Counted from the stretch's first letter, positions 43,341-56,120 are shown. The stretch: 64,000 nt of DNA from Wyeomyia smithii (GCF_029784165.1 NC_073696.1:242714892-242778891); one strand, 5' to 3'. Notes: generated from the letters alone by a model not told the origin. Made by a program: numbers and translations.

Positions 43341-44130
43341 CGCCCAATGAATCGCTGTGAGCTCTTGCTCGATAGTCGATTTGTTGGCTTCGCCTCTTGT
43401 GAAAGATTTACTAGCGTATGCGATCGGTAAATCTATGTCGTCATACTTTTGAGTAAGTACTGCTCCACATGCAACTTTGGATGCATCAGTTATTAATGTA
43501 AAATGTTCCTTGAAATTAGGAAACTGCAATACGTTGGGTGATAATAGTTGACTTTTCAGTGTGTCAAACGCCTTCTGGCACTCTGGTTTCCATTCAAATT
43601 TTGTGTTTTTCTCAACAATTTATTTAACGGGTTGGCTATTTCTGCAAAGTTTTTAATAAATCGTCTATAATAGTTGCAGAATGCTACGAACCGTCTTACA
43701 ACATCAGCGTTATTTGGCGTTGGATAATTCTCGATAGCAGAAGATTTTGATTTATCCGACTGAATGCCTTTCTCAGAAATATGATGTCCAAGATACGTAA
43801 CATCAGGTCGAAAAAAATTGCATTTTTCGGGTCTAAATTTCAGATTGTGTTTTCGAAGTTTCAAAAATACGCACTCAAGGTTTTTCAGATGGTGATTAAC
43901 GGAGCATCCCATGACTATAATATCGTCTATATACAGGAATGCGCATTCCGGAGGTAGTCCGTTGAGTGCTATCGTCATCATTCGCTGAAAACTATTTGGC
44001 GATATATTTAGCCCGAGCGGCAGTCGGTTAAACTCATAATGTCCGTCAGGGCTGGAAAAAGCTGTGTATTTTTTTGAATTTCTATTTAGCCAGTTAATAG
44101 ATTTTTGAATCGTCAACTGCACATTTACTA
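43341..44130 (-). pseudogene. Ty3/Gypsy pol relic (reverse transcriptase and partial RNase H)
   Basis: The reverse transcriptase fragment reads 'YTAFSSPDGHYEFNRLPLGL', 'FLYIDDIIVMG' (YIDD at residues 77-80 of the frame starting 44161), 'KCNFFRPDVTYLGHHIS' and 'RRFVAFCNYYRRFI', the classic Gypsy order. A one-base shift near 43605 moves to the RNase H frame: 'LITDASKVACGAVLTQ' (first Asp) and 'STIEQELTAIHWAI' (Glu), after which homology stops near 43345. The fingers region, protease, the rest of RNase H and integrase are absent. Inactive fragment. Confidence 0.85.
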
Positions 44131-44161
44131 CTTGAAATTCAATCCTAAGTGAGGTCCTCAA

Positions 44162-46672
44162 ACTTCGGCAACTAAAATGATTATTGGAGTTGAAATACTT
44201 CGGAACTCAAATTTTACTTCGAAATTCATATTCTCTAGTGGAATCCAAATCCGGGCAATTCAAGCTGCTGCACAAATTTCATGTGCAACTTCTTATTCTA
44301 GTCTAGGTCAAACTCAGGCGGCAGGCCATTGCAATACGCTGCAGCTTTGGTAAAATATTTGTCGTTTGGACCCGAATCCTAGATATAGTGCAATTGCAAG
44401 TATCAGTTCATTTTAATTTAAGTCAAAATTCCTACCCAAATACAAGCTCAAAATATTATTGCGTAAAATCTGGTTGAATAACTTTGTTTTCAAGAATTAA
44501 TTTTCACCCAGTTTTTGTCGATCACCACTCTTGCCAGACACGTGACCATCGTTGGTGGGTCTACAAAAATCCTATTTCAATCTCGTCATTTGTCTCAGTC
44601 AACACACATATATTAGAATCTTGCTGCTTTGGGCAATAACTCAAAATGCTTCCCGTTTGCTCATAGTCACCATCATTTTTCAGAAACCGGCTGAAGCCAC
44701 CCAAATATTGGACCAATAGACTTGTTTGTCATCGTGTGTTATTCATTTTTCCGCCCGGTTTAAGCAAAAATCATAACAATCTCCAGTCCCGGGCTCAGAC
44801 ACGATGCCGCCGCCGTCACCGCTCAAGTCCCATGCGGGAAAAAAGAAAAATTGTATTATGAAAGTCACAACCACTCACCACGCCACTCCGCACGACGCCG
44901 AATGACGCCAACAATCACGAGACAGGAAAAAGTGTCAAAATCAAAATAGGCGATGATTTTTCATGTCATTGCTTGTTGTGGTGCCTCTTCTACCCCGCTC
45001 CACCCACGACGCCCCGGTCAGTGCAGTGTCGAACAATGCGCTAATGAATGGAGCGACTAATGAAGCCGACGGAAAAACAATCAGTTTTTCCGTTCACGCG
45101 GACCGCTCCGTGAGGAAAAGGGTCCATTGTATGGATGGATGGATGGTTCTGGTCCCAGCCGAGTTGGATGTAATTTCGAATTTTAGCGACGCTTCGTCGG
45201 GTACGAGATGAATGATTATCGAGTGAGTTTGCGAAAATAGTGATAATGGATTACGATTCCGTTGGGGATTCAAGCCGGTATTGGCGCAGGACGGCAGTTC
45301 TGGTGAATAGCATATCGAAAGGACAAATGTACACGAACCTTTGTTTTATTCATGAAACATTCTTTTAAATTCTCTGGAATATCAGTGAGTAAATTGTGAC
45401 GGCATCATACTTCTGCCTCACTGAATAAATGGTCGCAAATTTGATTTCTTCGTTAGAACCAGTATGGGACAGGCCGAAAGCTAAACTTTTGTTTAATTTT
45501 CCCGCAAAACATCCTTTTGATCTTTATAGAACCTTCTTCACCTCCGCCTTTATGCCACTGCCATCCACGGTTGAACTTTGGTTTTTTAGCACCGGCACAG
45601 GGAAGGGCTCCCGAGTCGGCAGCCCCAAATGAGAAATGTTTTCTAATTTCATCACCGCGCTAGCAAACGAAAAATCTGCATGCAGCAGCTGATGTTGATG
45701 GCAGTTGCTGCCATTCTGCTGCGGTAAAGGCCCGTGCACGAGGCTGCAGGGTCTTGCCGAATTTCTTTCTCCATAGCAGAGCGGCGACCCACATCTTGCC
45801 CGGCCGCCGACGGAAATCTTAATTAGATTAGCGTTCGCCGATCCGTTGGCGTCGAATCGCAACGTTTTCGTTTAATCTCTTTATTCCCGGTGGCTCATAT
45901 TAGTTTAACAGGGAAGAGAAACTTTTTTCCTGCGCTTAACGATATTAAATCATTCTTGAAACGCAAATTTTCGCTGCCGTTTCCTACCCTACCTTATCTG
46001 CGGAAGCTAATGGACCTGGGAGGGCTGGGAATCTCGGAATAGAGGGAGCTAATGTTGGAGGACGAGTGAAACCTGTTACAGATGACAGCTGTCAGTGTGG
46101 TAATGGTCTTTTCAACCGAGGAATAACTACACGCAAAAGTTGGGGTGTGCGTAACCAGATCATTTATGAGCGAAATTAGCGCATCTACTGATCAAAATTG
46201 GAACCAGTACAACGCATGTGCGTTGGGCAAAACGCATTTAATGCTCTAGCGTATTTTGAATGTATTGCGCAGCTCCAAACCACTACACTTATAAAACATC
46301 AGCCGATGTTCAGAAGGTTGTCATCGTTAAAACAGTGCAACCAGCATTCAATACTGATAAGTTGTGTACTGACTCCATTGAAGAAATTATTGTCTGATCG
46401 ATTCACTTTCATGAATCAGGTCATTTGAAAACATCATTCAATCATCAACAATAAACAAAAACATGAGTTTAGTCCAAAACATTTTGCATTTAATTATGAC
46501 TCTTGTTACATCCATATGCATTCGGCTCTGCGTTACTGGCACCAGCGTCAATAACTTCCGCAGCAACAAGGCTCGCCATTGGCTGTTTCGGTTGCTGACG
46601 ATTTTTAGGGATGCACGAGCCGTTGATACGCACCGGCTCGCGAAAGTAAAGAACGGTTTTTTGAGCGCCTCG
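44162..46672. other. Intergenic, partly GC-richer, no gene seen
   Basis: 44960-46000 is less A+T-rich and contains short frames in both strands without motifs. A GGAT microsatellite lies near 45132-45148. Unique sequence and possible regulatory DNA, but nothing can be named. Confidence 0.4.
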
Positions 46673-46680
46673 AAACTGAT

Positions 46681-46845
46681 TAGCGAACCTATACATTAGA
46701 GAAATGACAAGACACTCACCGTTAAGGCAACTGTCAACATCAAAACGGCGTGCTGTATAAATTTGCATTGCCGTTATCCGTTTTGATGTTGACAGTTGCC
46801 TTAACGGTGAGTGTCTTGTCATTTCTCTAATGTATAGGTTCGCTA
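46681..46845. mobile_element. 165-bp perfect fold-back MITE (hAT-like)
   Basis: The arms 46681-46748 and 46778-46845 are exact 68-bp reverse complements around a 29-base loop. The ends are TAGCGAACC...GGTTCGCTA. Perfect 8-bp duplications AAACTGAT flank it (46673-46680 and 46846-46853). The YARNG-type end and 8-bp duplication point to hAT mobilisation. No mismatches in the arms or flanks imply a recent insertion or gene conversion between arms. No coding capacity; a transcript would be a 68-bp perfect hairpin. Confidence 0.9.
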
Positions 46846-46853
46846 AAACTGAT

Positions 46854-47794
46854 CGTTCGCCCGAAGCCGAAGTTTACCGAGACATTACGATTTTCGTCTA
46901 TTGGCCCTGACACAAGTAAAAGAGATTTTTAAGGCTGTTCGCACCTACGCGAGTTCTCATATGCAACTGTCAATTTATGTGTGAAAACAAAAGCAAAAAT
47001 ATTTCCCTCCTTCACTTTCGCAAGTAAAAACCAAACCAATATCAACAGAGTCGTCAGGGCCAAGCGTATGTTTGAATTCTTGACGATGGAATACGACATT
47101 GTTATAGTCGCTATTTTTTCAATGCTCGACGACCTACAATTAAAACTAATATAAATAGCCCTGTGAATCAAAAATGTATAATACTTGAACCACCATTAAA
47201 AGAACAATCCAAATGATATAAAATATGTCAGAGCGACAGCATAAAGCCTGAAAGGTAAGCGAAAATTTTTTAGTTTCTTCAAGATACTCAATGCCGTTGA
47301 AATACAAAGAAATCTAAAACGATGAAAATTCTATAAATAAATATAATAACTGGGCGTGATTGAAATTTAGAAGGATTCCTTAAGTCTAAATTTGAATAGG
47401 ATACTGTGATATTAACATTAGGCGTAAATTAAAAACAATATCACAACATTGACAACTTCAAATTCATTTTAAAAATATCCCCAATATTATGCATAACGGA
47501 GCATAACTATCTAAATATAATAAAATTTACCAGATTGCCAACAACTATAAACTAAAAAAGGGAAAATGAAAAAATGTTTAATACTGAAACGGAACGGAAT
47601 CCAAGCATCGTTGCGTCATTGTTAACAATACATGGTTACGAGAATTTTAATTTTTTTCTGATGCCGTATGATTCAAAAGAATCTTTAATACAAACATTTT
47701 GATTTGTTTATGTCAATGGTCACGGTAGATGGTCAATGGTCACGGTAGATCAATTTATCACTGCAATAATCGTCTTCTTTTGCTTCTGACGGTG
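46854..47794. other. Intergenic, A+T-rich
   Basis: It contains a tandem duplication of a 20-bp unit, TGTCAATGGTCACGGTAGAT (47711-47730) and 47731-47750, differing at one base. Otherwise nothing recognised. Confidence 0.5.
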
Positions 47795-48115
47795 ACGAGG
47801 CTCGCTGTCTAAATACATGCTTGAACAAATATGTTTAACGAGTACTCGCCACCTAGATTTTTTTTCTCCTCTAAACGTATTTTGAAATTTTTCCTAGAAA
47901 TGAGAACTACGCACGTTGTGTACGAAAATTTCGGAAATTACTTATATGTTTGAACTTATAATGTTATTTCTCAACAGAAATAAAATGGAGTAGACAGAAA
48001 TTAGCCAAAATAACATCGCTAAACGAATGACAGTGTGAATCTCTCCGATGCGCGAGTGTTAATTGACCATATTCTCTTCGTGCGAAAGCCTACTGCGACA
48101 CACAGTAACAAGGCA
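47795..48115 (+). repeat. Dispersed repeat family X, copy 2
   Basis: Same order of conserved words as 27355-27705, with several small indels. Same orientation. Non-coding; family not recognised. Confidence 0.7.
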
Positions 48116-48395
48116 AAATCATGATCATGATCGTAATGTTAATCAATGTGAAGAAAAAAGTATACGTACACGAATAAGTGGTTGAGCGATTCGTACGTGC
48201 TAGCATTTGGGAAAAAATTTTTGAAAGTCATCAATTTAGAAGTGTTTTGATAATGTCACAGTGAACCCAAAAGTGTAAATTAATTGAATTAGGTGCTCTG
48301 GTGCTGGTTTAGCAGTTTGGTAATAAAAAATTGTAAAAAAGTCGAATAATTTACAATTTTTCATGAGGCATTCTCGAATGCGGTCTGTGTCAGTT

Positions 48396-48509
48396 CCACG
48401 GCCCTTACATTTTTTTTGAATTTATATGGGCAGTTGTCCACGGATGGGAAGAGGAGGGGGGGGGGGGGTTCAATATCGTTAAAAGTTTGTCCACGTAGAA
48501 TGTTGATGG
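48396..48509 (-). repeat. Dispersed CACGTGG repeat, copy 2
   Basis: Inverted counterpart of 7780-7888. It includes a 13-G run (48456-48468) where the other copy has a C tract. Non-coding. Confidence 0.65.
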
Positions 48510-48701
48510 GATGAAGCTTCTCTCCTTTACTTACGTTATAATGAATAATAGAGAACTATATGTATTTTAAAATAAACGAAAATAAATTAATAGTTACAGT
48601 CATGGCAATCTAAAAATGAACTTAAAATAAGATGGAAAACAAATTAAACTAACACTGAACAATAAATCTTAAACTTATAGTAAAACTATCGTGAAATATA
48701 G

Positions 48702-50085
48702 TTGAAACTGAAACTGAACTGAAACTGAACATAAACTGAACTGAAACTGAACTGAAACTGAACTGAAACTGAACTGAAACTGAACTGAAACTGAACTGAA
48801 ACTGAACTGAAACTGAACTGAAACTGAACTAAAACTAAACTGCAACTGAACTAAAACTGCACTGAAACTGAACTGAAACTGAATTGAATTTGAACTGAAA
48901 CTGAACTGAAACCTAACTGAAGCTGAACTGAAAATAAAATAAAACTTTACTAAAACTGAACTGAAACTAAACTAAAGCTGACCTGAAACTGAACCGAAAC
49001 TAAACTGAAACTAAGCAGAAATTGAATTGAGACTGAACTGAAACTGAACTGAAATCGAACTGAAACTGAACTGAAACTTTACTGAAATTCAACTGAAACT
49101 GAAATAAAACTTGACTTAAACTGCACTGAAACTAAACTAAAACTGCACTGAAACTGAACTGCAGCTGACCTGAAACTAAACTGAAGCTAAAACTGAAACT
49201 GAACTGAAACTGAACTGAAACTAAACTGAAACTGAACTGAAACTGAACTGAAACTGAACTGAAACTGAACTGATACTGAACTGAAACTGATTTGAAATTT
49301 GACAGAAACTGAACTGAAACTGCAATAAAACTAAACCAAAACTGCACTGAAACTGAACAGAAACTGAACTGAAATCAAACCTAACTAAAACTGCATTAAA
49401 ACTAAACTTAAACTGCACTGAAACTGAAATGAAAACCAACTGAAGCTGAACGGAATCTGAACTGACACTAAACTGAAACTGAACTGAAATTAAACTGAAA
49501 CTGAACTGGAACTGAACTAAAACTGAACTAAAACTGAACTGAAACTGAACTGAAACTGAACTGAAACTGAACTGAAACTGAACTGAAACTGAACTGAAAC
49601 TGAACTGAAACTGAACTAAAACTGAACTGAAACTAAACTGAAACTGAACTTAAACTGAACTGAAACTGAACTGAAACTGAACTGAAACTGAACTGAAACT
49701 GAACTGAAACTGAACTGAAATTGAACTGAAACCTAACTGAAACTGAACTGAAAATGAAATAAAACTTTACTAAAACTGCATTGAAACTGAACTGAAACTG
49801 AACTGAAACCTAACTGAAGCTGAACTGAAAATGAAATAAAACTTTACTAAAACTGAACTGAAACTAAACTGGAGCTGACCTGAAACTGAACCGAAACTAA
49901 ACTTAAACTGAGCTGAAATTGAATTGAGACTGAACTGAAACTTAACTAAAACTGAACCAAAACTTAACTAAAATTGCACTGAAACTAACTGAAACTGAAC
50001 TGAAACTGAACTAAAACTGAACTGAAATTAAACTGAAGCTGAATTCAAACTGAACTGAAACTAAACTCAAACCAAACTGAAACAT
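48702..50085 (+). repeat. 11-bp satellite (ACTGAACTGAA unit), block 1
   Basis: About 1.4 kb of near-continuous 11-bp units, with pure and degenerate stretches. The complementary strand stays open because 3 x 11 bases make an 11-codon repeat without stops (V/S/F/Q-rich frames at 49132-49439), an artefact. Within the block, 48903-49040 and 49800-49937 are about 96% alike with no indel, offset 897 bp, which shows a longer-range duplication. Confidence 0.9.
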
Positions 50086-50821
50086 AACATAAATTGGATT
50101 CAAAATGATATGCAACTATGCTTAGAAAATCTCATACTTCAAAATTAGAAAATCAACAATCAAAAAGTTACAAAAACAAACAGTCAAAGAGCCAAAGGGT
50201 AAAAAGTGTTGAGAAGTCAAAGAGGTAAATAATTTGGAATTCGGAAATTAAAGAGGTCGAAAATTTGAAAAATTTGAAAATTTAAAAATCAAGACGTCGA
50301 AAATACAAAGCTTTATGCGTCGAAAAATTGAACCGCTAGATAATAAAAAAAGGTAAAAAAAATATTTACAGGGAGTGAACATGAAAATTAACAAACTGCT
50401 TGCTAATAGCTATTTTAAGTCATAAAGTCGAAAAGTTCAATTTTCAACATTTGTTTGGCCTTTTCTGGTTTTCCTTAATTCGTATTTCTTACCGTTTCAC
50501 CCTTTTAATGTGTTTATTCATCGTTCAAACTTTTTCGGATCATTTTTTTGCTGTTTTCTGGCCTAAACAATGGTTTGGTCATCATAAGCTGTATTAGAAT
50601 TTATTTCCTTCTTGCCTCTTTCTGACGAAGAGTTAAACTGCCCCAACTCAAAGTTAAAGATCTCTAAAAGATTCGAACAGGTTGAAAAAATCTCGAGCAA
50701 ACTTGAAAACACTTAAAAGTTTTCTGAGCAAGTTTCAAAGGCAAAAAATTATAATAAAAATTTAAAAAAGCCCAGAAGCTTAGAAAATTTAAGTTCAAAA
50801 TAAGCTCATAAGCTCTAAAAA
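50086..50821. other. A-rich degenerate sequence, no gene
   Basis: 50150-50350 is built of 'AAA(G/T)TCGAAAA'-like words; the remainder is A+T-rich. No gene. Confidence 0.5.
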
Positions 50822-50990
50822 GTTTTTTTTTATTCTCGCTTATTTTCCGTCGGTCTAGTTCCACCACTGTTGTGGCCAATCACCGACGCCCAGGGAGGCG
50901 ACTCCACACCCAGGACCCTAACTCACGACCGGTTTATTAACAGACCGGCGCCAACGGCTTTACTTCCTCATGCGATGGAAGGCGCACAGC
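50822..50990 (-). mobile_element. tRNA-derived SINE, degenerate
   Basis: Read on the minus strand: 'GCCGTTGGCGCCGGTCTGTTAATAAACCGG' (tRNA-like head), a decayed B box (GTGAGTTAGGGTCC where GGTTCGANNCC is expected), a GC-rich body 'GTGTGGAGTCGCCTCC' and an A-rich tail (T run 50823-50831 on the + strand). Old copy, probably not transcribed by Pol III. Confidence 0.6.
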
Positions 50991-53900
50991 AAACCTCAAA
51001 AACCTTAAAATGTTTCAAATTACAGAAAAAGTTCAAAAACTCATGAAAAATCGAAAAAACTCGGAAAAATTCTAAGCTTTCTAAAGCTCAAAGTCACAAA
51101 AATTGTAAAAAATAAATTCTCAAGAAGCCTATTAAGCTTAAAACTATTAAAAGACTATAAGAAACTCATGGCTTGAAACCATAAGAATGCTCGAAAAAGC
51201 TTTGTTTAAAGAAAACTTAAAATAGTTCAATGCTCAACCAATGTTCAAACTGTTGAGAAAATTTGAAATACTTAAAAATGGTCGAAAACTTGAAGCTTGA
51301 TGCCCAATACAGGTCAATTTTCAAAAGTTTGAAGCTCAGAAAGTTCAAAGCTAAGAACTTCAAAAAAGTTTGAAAGCTCAAAATAGCTAAAATCCCTGGA
51401 ACTCAAAGCTCGAAAACTCAATATTTACCTTAAAAAAACAGTTTGAAATGGTCAAAAAAACTTATGAAAAAATAAAACCAAGAACGCATAAATATTCGGA
51501 AAATACGAGTCAGAACAAGGCTGGTTATTCCCTCAATTTTTTGCACCACACTTCTTTTTCTACTTTGTGCTGTGTCTCTGCCGCTCGCAGAAAAAAATTA
51601 CTTGCTACTTACACAAGCAGGCGAAGCAAGAGTGGTGCATCATTCTAGTGTAAACACACAGAAGTACACAGCAGTGTGCACTGCTGGGATAATACAACAG
51701 AGACAGCCTGTGTATTCTCGTAGAAGAATGCGATGCGGAGCGGCAACTGGATTTATTTTTTTCCAGTTTTGAGATGCAAAGCAAACACAAGCTACTTTTC
51801 TACCCAAATATTCCCCTCATTTGATATATACTCCAGAGAAGCACTGTAAATGCACTGCAATGAGCTCTGTTGTGTAGTTATTGTGCGTAATGTTCTCAAT
51901 GCTAATTCCATCACAGTGTTATTTTGGCAAACTCCTCAGATATACACGATTCGTTGCTCTCTCTCTTCAAGCACGTGCGTCGATTTACTCACCAGTGTGA
52001 AAGCAGTTGCTTCCACAGTGAAAAATATTATCCTACACGCTAGTAATTCTCTGATGAGAAATAACAAGCTTGATCAGAATATTATAGAACATATAAAATC
52101 ACTGTTGTAGAAAAAAATGATGACAATGATAATTTGAAAGAAAAAAAAAACGTTGTGCGGGCTTCTTTTGATATGAAGGGCTGCTTCGAACACTTCAATT
52201 TTTTTTTTTTTTGACCTTTCAAGATTAGTCATTCGGGTCCAGTTTTATTATGTTTTTCTAGCCAAAATACATTTTGAGCTTGTAAATTATTTTCTGCGTG
52301 TTGACAAAATAATGTGATCTTAGCGTAAATAGTTGTTGATTGATATTCCAGATATAATTTTCACTGATTAGCTGTGCAAAAATCATGTTAATTTTGAAAT
52401 AACTGCCAAATGTAACATAGGCACCGATGTTCTATCCTGTCTAACAGAAGTTCATCGCTTTTAGCATTACGAAGACTATAGCAAATGGATCTGCTGAAAA
52501 ATGAAACAGAAAAGCAAAAGCCAGAATTTTTGTTTTGAAAACACTCCGCACTAATGACGCAGTTAGAATATTCAACGAAATCAGTTCAAATGCAGATTTC
52601 TCACCGATAAACCAGCACAAACTTTTCCAATTTTTCCAACCGCATTTTAAAGCAGCACCCCAATTAAGTTGAAATCGACTGTAAACAGACCCAAGACAGA
52701 ATTTCTTTCTGATTCTTTCCGGTCGATGCTTTCGAACGGGTCAGCCAAAAGTAAATCAAACTTGAGGTTATCCCGTTTCCGTTTTGTAGAAAGAGTCTCC
52801 AACAATAACAGCCCTTGAGTGTTTCTTTTGGGTTTTGCGTATTTGTGGCTGAGTTTGCTGTGTGTGTTTGCAAATGTTTGTCTGTACCCAAGATGGGGAG
52901 GGACTTGAAATAACATCAGTCCATGCGATAGAAGAAAAAAAAAGTTGAGAAATAATACTAGCTGCCGGAATGGAACCGATCTCACGTCCTTCACATAACC
53001 ATTTCAAGAAACCGAAACATAAGTCATTGCTTTCGCATAGAATGCATGTAGCAGGAAGACATTTCGGTTTTCCTTCGAATGGGAATCATCCTGGCAAGAA
53101 TCATATGTCTTTGCTTTTCTTAGCTACTTGGATGAGGAGTTGCCGTAGTGTTCCACCGGTAGCCCCGCTCCGGCCGGCGGTCGGTTTAGGCATTGTCCGG
53201 CCCGTTCGACACATAAATTTTGGCTACTGATGCGGGACACCGTAGGCCAATTTCGGCACCGTGTATGATGCAGCATAACTCTTGTATCACAAAAGCACTC
53301 CCAGCGGTGTCGTAAAAGACATTAATGTTTATTGGCTGCCTGGTCTGTCGGTCGTCGCAAGTCGGACCGGAAGTGAAACAGAAGAAGACTCGGAAAACCG
53401 CCATCCAAAATGACCGAAAAAGGGTTTCCTCCGTCCGCCGCCGATAAATCACCTCTCTAATTGATTGGAAGGGCGAGGACAGGTCAAAAGTGCCTTCGCT
53501 GATCCGCTCAGTGATAACAAGCAATCAACGTCAAATTATTGTTGTTTCCCTGCCCCTAAAGCGTCACTTAAATGATTTAATCTGTCGGAAATCTTCCGAG
53601 AACGAAAAATAAAAAAAAGCCGTCAGGAAAAAAAAGTACCGCACCACACTGCAACGACAATGAGGGTGAAATTAGCTGTTGATCTTTTTGCTTGTCGGAG
53701 AATGGAAAAAAGCTACCGAACAGCAAAATGGTACAATAAGTGGGCTTACAGTCTTCTGGGACCTGAACTGACAGTGAACGGTAAAGCCGACCCCTGAAGG
53801 AACGTTTCGTCATTCGTCACTCGGCCGCAGCGATTCGTCAAGTGGCGTACCAACAGCAAGCATCAAGGAAGCACAACCTTCCCAAGGAATTACATGATAT

Positions 53901-54447
53901 CTCTCGTTTTTTTCCTTTTTCTCCTCTATCCGAGACTCTATGTATCTTGCAGATTTTCCCCACAAACAAGCTGTACTAGTCGGAGAAAGAACGCTTTTCC
54001 TTCCGCAAATTCTTGCTAATCTCGTAATTTTCTTCCCCGGGGTTGCTCGTTTTACGGGTGGGGGTGTGTTTTTTTATTGTCGACAGTCCTTGATGTCTCA
54101 TATCACCCTTGCGAGCAGAAGTTCTCCGGGCGGCCTCAGTGGGTGGGGAAAGTAAACAGACTCACGAGAGACAGAGAAAAAAAAACTCAAACCAGGAAAT
54201 GAAAAGAATTTCTTTTATAATTCAATCACATTTTCCTGGTGGTCTTGTTTGGATGGGCTGTACGGTGCCTTTTCAGTGGGAGACGGCTTCTAAGGCGGCG
54301 TTCCCAGAGCAGCGCAAAGGTGAAAAAGCGGAAGGAACAATTTGAGTGAAAAGTATCTGGTTTGTGATGTTCTTTTGGCGGTGGGAAATTGATGGTAGAG
54401 ATGAAGTTTTTCGAGTGTTACTTTTGATAATATTGAAATTGGCCTGG
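50991..54447. other. Intergenic, no convincing gene
   Basis: 51000-51440 is A-rich with recurrent 'AAAAGCTC/CTCAAAA' words. 51450-52140 has short frames without motifs. 52970-54345 is GC-richer, looks unique and could hold regulatory DNA. Nothing can be assigned. Confidence 0.4.
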
Positions 54448-55024
54448 AACTAAATTGAAGATTAACTGAAACTGAAACTTAACCAAAACTGAACTGAATC
54501 ATAACAGAAATTGAACAGAAACTAAACAGAAACTGAACTGAAACTAAACTAAAGTTGAACTGAAACTGAGCTAAAACTTAACTGAAATTGGACTGAAATT
54601 AGAGTAAAATTGAACTGAACTGTACTGAGGCTGGATCGAAACCAAACTGAAACTAATCTTAAACATGCCTGAAACTGAAACTAAACAGAAACTTAATTGA
54701 AACTAAGTTTAACCTTGAGTGAGCTTAATTGACACTGAACTGAAAATGAACAGAAACACCACTAAACTAAATTGAACCTCAAGTGAAGTTAATGGAAGCT
54801 GAACTGGAACTTAACTAAACTGAAATTGAATTGAAACTGATCTAAAACATGACTGAAACTAAAAAAAAAACTCACCTTATTGAAATTAAGTTGAATCTTG
54901 AGTGAACTTAATTTAAACTGCACTTAAACCAAAACTGAACCGAAACTGTACCTGAACTGAATTGAAATTGAACTGAAATTGAGCTGTACCTGAACTGAAG
55001 CTGAACTGAAACTGAATTGAAGCA
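54448..55024 (+). repeat. 11-bp satellite, block 2a (degenerate)
   Basis: Same ACTGAACTGAA family as 48702-50085 but more diverged, with many A/T substitutions. Interrupted by the SINE that follows. Confidence 0.8.
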
Positions 55025-55025
55025 G

Positions 55026-55205
55026 AACTTGACCTTCTGTTTCTTATTCACAAACTTCGCAGCCATCTGTTTAGTGTACAGGACAATTGCGGGGCTAGCG
55101 CTACGATTCTTCTGACACTAACAGTACCTCCCGAGCCGAGACTCGAACCCACGACAACCGGCTTGTTAGACCAGCATCGTACCTCGAGACCAACAGGTCT
55201 TGATG
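55026..55205 (-). mobile_element. tRNA-derived SINE inside satellite
   Basis: On the minus strand a tRNA-like head 'GGTCTCGAGGTACGATGCTGG' is followed by a well-kept B box GGTTCGAGTC (+ strand 55141-55150), then a body ending 'AAACAGAAGGTCAAGTTC'. Satellite units lie on both sides, so it jumped into the array. The A box is imperfect. Antisense frames here are the SINE itself. Confidence 0.7.
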
Positions 55206-56120
55206 ATTGGGAAACTTGATTGATACCTATCTGAAGTTGAACCAAAACTGAATTGGAATTGAACTGAAACTAGTCTGAAACATGACTGAAACATAACTGA
55301 AACTTAACCGAAATTAACTTGAAACTGAACTGAAACCAATCTTAAACATGACTGAAAGATAACTAAAACTAACTGAATGTAAACATGAACTTAACTGAAA
55401 CTAAAATGAACTTTAAGGTAGCTTAATTGAAAAAGGAAACAAAACTGAAGATAAACCGAAAACGAACAGAAACTTTACTAAAACTAAATTGAACCTCAAG
55501 TAAAATTAATGGAAAAATAACTGACACTGAACTAAACTAAACTGAATCTGTATGAAATTAAATTAAAACTAATTTGAAACATAATTGAAGCTGAATTGAA
55601 ACTAAACAGAAACTAAACTAAAACTGAACTGCAAAGTAACTGCAACTGTACTGAGACTGGGCTGGAATTAAACTAAAACTCAAATGTAACTAAACTGAAC
55701 TGAACCGAAATTGATCCGAAACTGAAATGAAACTTACTGAGACTGAACTGAAACTGAACTTTAAAACTAATTAAAACCTATTTGCAACTTAACTGAAACT
55801 GAATTAAAACTGAACCGAAACTGTACTGAAACTGAACTGCAACAGAGCTGAAATTGAACTGTAACTAGAGTGAGATTCAACTGGAATTAAACCAAAACGG
55901 AACTGAAGCTGAACTTAAACTGAACTGAAACTAAACTGAAACTGATTTGCAAAGGGACTGAAACTGAACTGAAACTAAACTGAAACCAAACCAAAACTGA
56001 AATTGAACTAAAACTAGAAGCTGGAAGCTGTACTGAAGCTGAACTAAAACTAAACCGAACTAAAACTAAACTTGAATCGAAACTGAACGGAAATTGAACA
56101 TGAACATGACTGAAACATAA
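55206..56120 (+). repeat. 11-bp satellite, block 2b (degenerate)
   Basis: Continuation of block 2a after the SINE, highly diverged, grading into the next repeat near 56120. Confidence 0.8.

Noticed and set aside
49132..49439. Minus-strand frames encoding V/S/F/Q 11-residue repeats
   Set aside because: An 11-bp satellite without stops on that strand gives an 11-codon repeat in every frame; there is no start context or other coding sign.
55048..55245. tRNA gene suggested by a B box and tRNA-like head
   Set aside because: No cloverleaf with paired acceptor arms; the tRNA-like part is joined to a SINE body and tail.
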